Source of the DNA: Pseudoalteromonas caenipelagi
Lineage (GTDB): Bacteria > Pseudomonadota > Gammaproteobacteria > Enterobacterales > Alteromonadaceae
Length of the DNA: 64,000 nucleotides
Direction: 5' to 3'
NCBI RefSeq assembly: GCF_013140855.1
Contig: NZ_JABBPG010000002.1
Location: 62,001-126,000 of the forward strand
Shown: positions 61,538 to 64,000 of the stretch, piece after piece
Position numbering within the stretch: position 1 is the stretch's first letter
Layout: the number at the start of each line of letters is the position of its first letter
Translations under genes and position numbers: made by a program
The notes under the pieces: generated by a model
The model's input: only the letters and a program-made list of their open reading frames with translations
What the model was told of the DNA's origin: nothing
Database searches by the model: none

Positions 61538-62701
61538 TTACAAGGTTTCATGAGGGCCAAACACTTCGTATAAAATGCGTGCGGGTGCTACACCTAGCGA
61601 GAGTAATTGCTGCTTTATCGTTGCCATAAACGCTGTTGGACCACATAGATAAAACTCGCCATGCTCTAGCGGTAAAGCTAACTTGCTTTGTGATAGTTCG
61701 ATGCGCCCTGATTGGTCGCCACTTTGGGTGTTTTCATACCAAATTTCTTTGCTTAGATTTTTATGTTGTTGCGCTTTTGACTCAATCACTTGCTTAAAAC
61801 TATGTTCACTTTCATTGGCGCAGGCGTGAATAAACAACAGCTTGTTGTTTTTATGCGAGTTTAGTGCCTGTTCAAGCATGGCCATCATAGGAGTAATACC
61901 AACCCCCGCGCTGATAAATACCTTGTCAGTGGGTGTATTATGCAAAACAAAATCACCAGCAGGCGGGTAGAGTAGCACGGTGTCGCCAATTACTAGCTGA
62001 TGTAAGTGAGTAGACACTAAACCTTGCTTTTTGACGCTAATTCGGTAGGTGTTTTTATTCGCAGATTGTGACAGTGAATACTGACGTATTTGTGTATAGT
62101 CACTGAGTGGAGGTTGTACGCTCAACGCGATAAATTGACCAGCCTGATAGCTTGCAATAGCGCAACCATTTTTAGGCGTAAGGTAAAAACTTTTAACGTT
62201 AACAGACTCTTGCACAATATCACTAATGATAAAAGCACGTTGATTACGCCAGCCTCCCACTTGTTGCTCACCCTGTTGATACAGTCCTTCTTCTTGGGTA
62301 ATAAACAAATCAGCAAGTAATGCATAAGCTTCGCGCCAAGCTTGTGCTATCTCAGGTGTAAATTCGTTGGGTGCCAGCTTCTTAAGCGTCTCAATCAAAT
62401 GATGGCCCACAATATTGTAATGCTCAGCTTGAATGTTCAAACTCACATGTTTGTGATTAATGCGGCTTATGGCCTCTTGCAGCACCGACGGGTTGTCAAT
62501 ATGTGTCGCATAAGCGGCAATGGCATTAAACAAAGCAAAGTGCTGTTTACCCGTTTGTTGATTGGTCATGTTAAAAATGTGTTTAAGCTCAGGGTTGTGA
62601 GTAAACAGTCGTTGATAAAAATGCGCGGTAACGGCACTGCCAGCACTACTCAATAATGGGATTGTGCTTTTAACTAAACTAATAGTGCGCTCAGATAACA
62701 T
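61538..62701 (-). CDS. hmp: flavohemoprotein Hmp, nitric oxide dioxygenase
   Basis: A globin domain (1-140) with the key residues of Hmp: distal Tyr29 and Gln53 and proximal His85. A ferredoxin-reductase FAD domain follows (RQYSLSQS; AGQFIALSVQPP), then an NAD domain (FISAGVGITPMMAML; GEFYLCGPTAFMATIKQQL). It converts NO and oxygen to nitrate using NADH. At 387 residues it is near the usual 396. It follows nnrS by 20 bases, in one operon. NsrR control is common for hmp, but no site was identified here. Confidence 0.95.
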   Translation of the reverse strand: MLSERTISLVKSTIPLLSSAGSAVTAHFYQRLFTHNPELKHIFNMTNQQTGKQHFALFNAIAAYATHIDNPSVLQEAISRINHKHVSLNIQAEHYNIVGHHLIETLKKLAPNEFTPEIAQAWREAYALLADLFITQEEGLYQQGEQQVGGWRNQRAFIISDIVQESVNVKSFYLTPKNGCAIASYQAGQFIALSVQPPLSDYTQIRQYSLSQSANKNTYRISVKKQGLVSTHLHQLVIGDTVLLYPPAGDFVLHNTPTDKVFISAGVGITPMMAMLEQALNSHKNNKLLFIHACANESEHSFKQVIESKAQQHKNLSKEIWYENTQSGDQSGRIELSQSKLALPLEHGEFYLCGPTAFMATIKQQLLSLGVAPARILYEVFGPHETL

Positions 62702-62721
62702 ATAAACTCCAAAGATAAAAA

Positions 62722-63939
62722 TTAACCACGACGACCGTCAACGCGTTTTTGCGTTAACACGTTAAAGTAGTGATATACAAATAAACTAAAGCTCGCACAC
62801 CAGAGCGCTGCGCTGTAAAGCCATGCTTGATGAGGGCTGATAAAATAAGGTAAAAACGTTCGACACAATGCGCCCAAGGTGATTGTTATAAAGGCAATAT
62901 TGATGATTACAGGCACATGTAAAGGTCTACCAGTATGGCCTAAAGATACCCGCGCCATCATGGCCATGATGGTAAGGCCAATGCCACCTAGCGTTATTAA
63001 ATGCAGCGCATCATTAAAATAGACATGTGTTGTAAATAAACTACTGGCTACAAGCGCTAAACCCAGTGCGCTCAGTGCATAGCCTAAATGCAAAGACCAC
63101 AGCAGCGGAACGAAAATAACGCGCTTTTGAAACCACAAAATACTGCGTGCTAGATGCATCAATGCGGCCAGCGCGATTAGATATCCGGGGTTAAGTGGCA
63201 GCATAAAAACTTGACTTAACACAAAGCCGATAATGCCTAAAACACTCGTCCATAGCAGTAAACGGTCTAATTTGGGTGTGCGTACTTGTTCGTTGAGCGC
63301 CAGACCGCGAGCGGTAAAAAAGGGAATAACGCGACCACCTACGATACCTATGAGTAGCATAAACAACAGCACTGCAATGTGCGTAAAACTGCGTGCAAGC
63401 TCAAAGTTTTGTTGCAATAAAAGAATAAAAAACAAAGTATTAAATGTGCATAGCGCACATAGAATCGCTATAAAAACGTAGTTGTTTTTTGACCTTGCTC
63501 GCAGCAGCATGCTACTCAAGCAAATGATGGCTATCAGCCAAAACGCAGTTTGGACAGTCAGTGTCACAGCCAGTAGGGTGGGGTGCGCAAAAAATACATA
63601 ACGTGCGGCCAGCCAAAAGGAGACTAACAGCGCAAGCTTAACGCCATTGATGCTGGGTACATTGGTCCAGTTTTGTGCTGCAGTGAGCAAAAAACCTACT
63701 GCAACGGCACCGGCAAAACCAAAAATCATTTCATGTGCATGCCAAAGGGTCGCGGGGATTGCGCTATCCCAAATCAGCGTACCGGATAGGATACCCGCCC
63801 AAAGTGCAATACTGACCACAGCCCAAGTAGCCGCGCCCAAAAACATGGGTCTAAATGCGAGCATGAAGATAGGCCACTGTCTAACGTCATACCATGGTGC
63901 TTGTGTAGGAATAGGTTCAGCGAGGTTTATGGTGCGCAT
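62722..63939 (-). CDS. nnrS: NnrS-family multispanning heme protein
   Basis: A protein of about 405 residues with roughly 12 membrane helices and the NnrS landmarks: FMLAFRPMFLGAATWAV at the start, LWHAHEMIFGFAGAVAVGFLLTA, GGRVIPFFTARG and LHLITLGGIGLTIMAMMARVSLGHTGR. Conserved histidines in these segments bind heme. I take the ATG at 63939, preceded by GGAGG, rather than the one at 63972. NnrS helps cells tolerate nitric oxide. It is the upstream partner of hmp. Confidence 0.93.
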   Translation of the reverse strand: MRTINLAEPIPTQAPWYDVRQWPIFMLAFRPMFLGAATWAVVSIALWAGILSGTLIWDSAIPATLWHAHEMIFGFAGAVAVGFLLTAAQNWTNVPSINGVKLALLVSFWLAARYVFFAHPTLLAVTLTVQTAFWLIAIICLSSMLLRARSKNNYVFIAILCALCTFNTLFFILLLQQNFELARSFTHIAVLLFMLLIGIVGGRVIPFFTARGLALNEQVRTPKLDRLLLWTSVLGIIGFVLSQVFMLPLNPGYLIALAALMHLARSILWFQKRVIFVPLLWSLHLGYALSALGLALVASSLFTTHVYFNDALHLITLGGIGLTIMAMMARVSLGHTGRPLHVPVIINIAFITITLGALCRTFLPYFISPHQAWLYSAALWCASFSLFVYHYFNVLTQKRVDGRRG

Positions 63940-64000
63940 CACTTTACCTCCATGCCAAGTTGATATTGGCAAACGCAGCGAATAACGTAGCTAAGCTTGA

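Noticed and set aside
1..64000. CRISPR arrays, rRNA or tRNA genes
   Set aside because: No regularly spaced direct repeats of 24-40 bases and no recognisable rRNA or tRNA sequence were seen.

Overview
The window looks like the chromosome of a marine gammaproteobacterium, most likely Pseudoalteromonas. The reasons are an AT-leaning base composition and a complete tambjamine-type bipyrrole pathway with the gene order I recall from Pseudoalteromonas tunicata. Typical genus-level companions support this, such as NtrC-family-regulated HlyD/ABC export operons and lysine-rich VAGG leader peptides. The species cannot be fixed from the sequence alone.

Layout. 1-7.7 kb: the 3' part of a NACHT NTPase with C-terminal membrane segments, a periplasmic protein, a YSC84/SYLF lipoprotein, an unknown protein, a GNAT-PaiB pair divergent from a MocR/PdxR-type regulator, and a periplasmic SixA-like phosphatase. 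7.7-33.4 kb: one tightly packed minus-strand operon of 19 genes. It holds a fatty acyl-AMP ligase-ACP (tamA), a carrier protein (tamB), a Rieske oxygenase (tamC), the bipyrrole assembly enzymes (tamD-G, tamI, a PigF-like O-methyltransferase), an aminotransferase-acyl reductase fusion (tamH), an export set (LolA-like protein, two FtsX-like permeases, ATPase, outer-membrane protein), the PigC-like condensing enzyme (tamQ), a RedY/HapK protein, an Sfp-type PPTase and an acyl dehydrogenase (tamT). Together they would build 4-methoxy-bipyrrole carbaldehyde and a fatty amine, condense them to a tambjamine and export it. A sigma70-like promoter overlapped by a 14-bp palindrome precedes tamA.

33.4-41.4 kb: two GTGTCCGC-type palindromes precede a plus-strand operon encoding a HlyD-like adaptor, an ABC ATPase, two MacB/FtsX permeases, an NtrC-family response regulator and its histidine kinase. 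41.4-50.6 kb: ordinary accessory genes (GNAT, GST, DJ-1/PfpI, tandem lipoproteins, a 2OG-Fe(II) oxygenase, LMW-PTP, DUF1801 and others). Among them is a short double-glycine peptide gene that looks like a RiPP or bacteriocin precursor. 50.6-61.5 kb: a patchwork region with a nonsense-broken LysE exporter, a stand-alone TipAS domain, inverted IS5-type remnants around DUF2254, MgtC and Pmp3 genes, a DUF3626 gene, a segmental duplication, and an integrase-less run of integron cassettes on the minus strand with recognisable attC sites. 61.5-64 kb: nnrS-hmp, a nitric-oxide stress operon.

No rRNA, tRNA or CRISPR array was recognised. The most notable items are the tambjamine operon with a built-in Lol-like exporter and a Rieske enzyme, the small VAGG peptide, and the attC cassette array cut by a later insertion.
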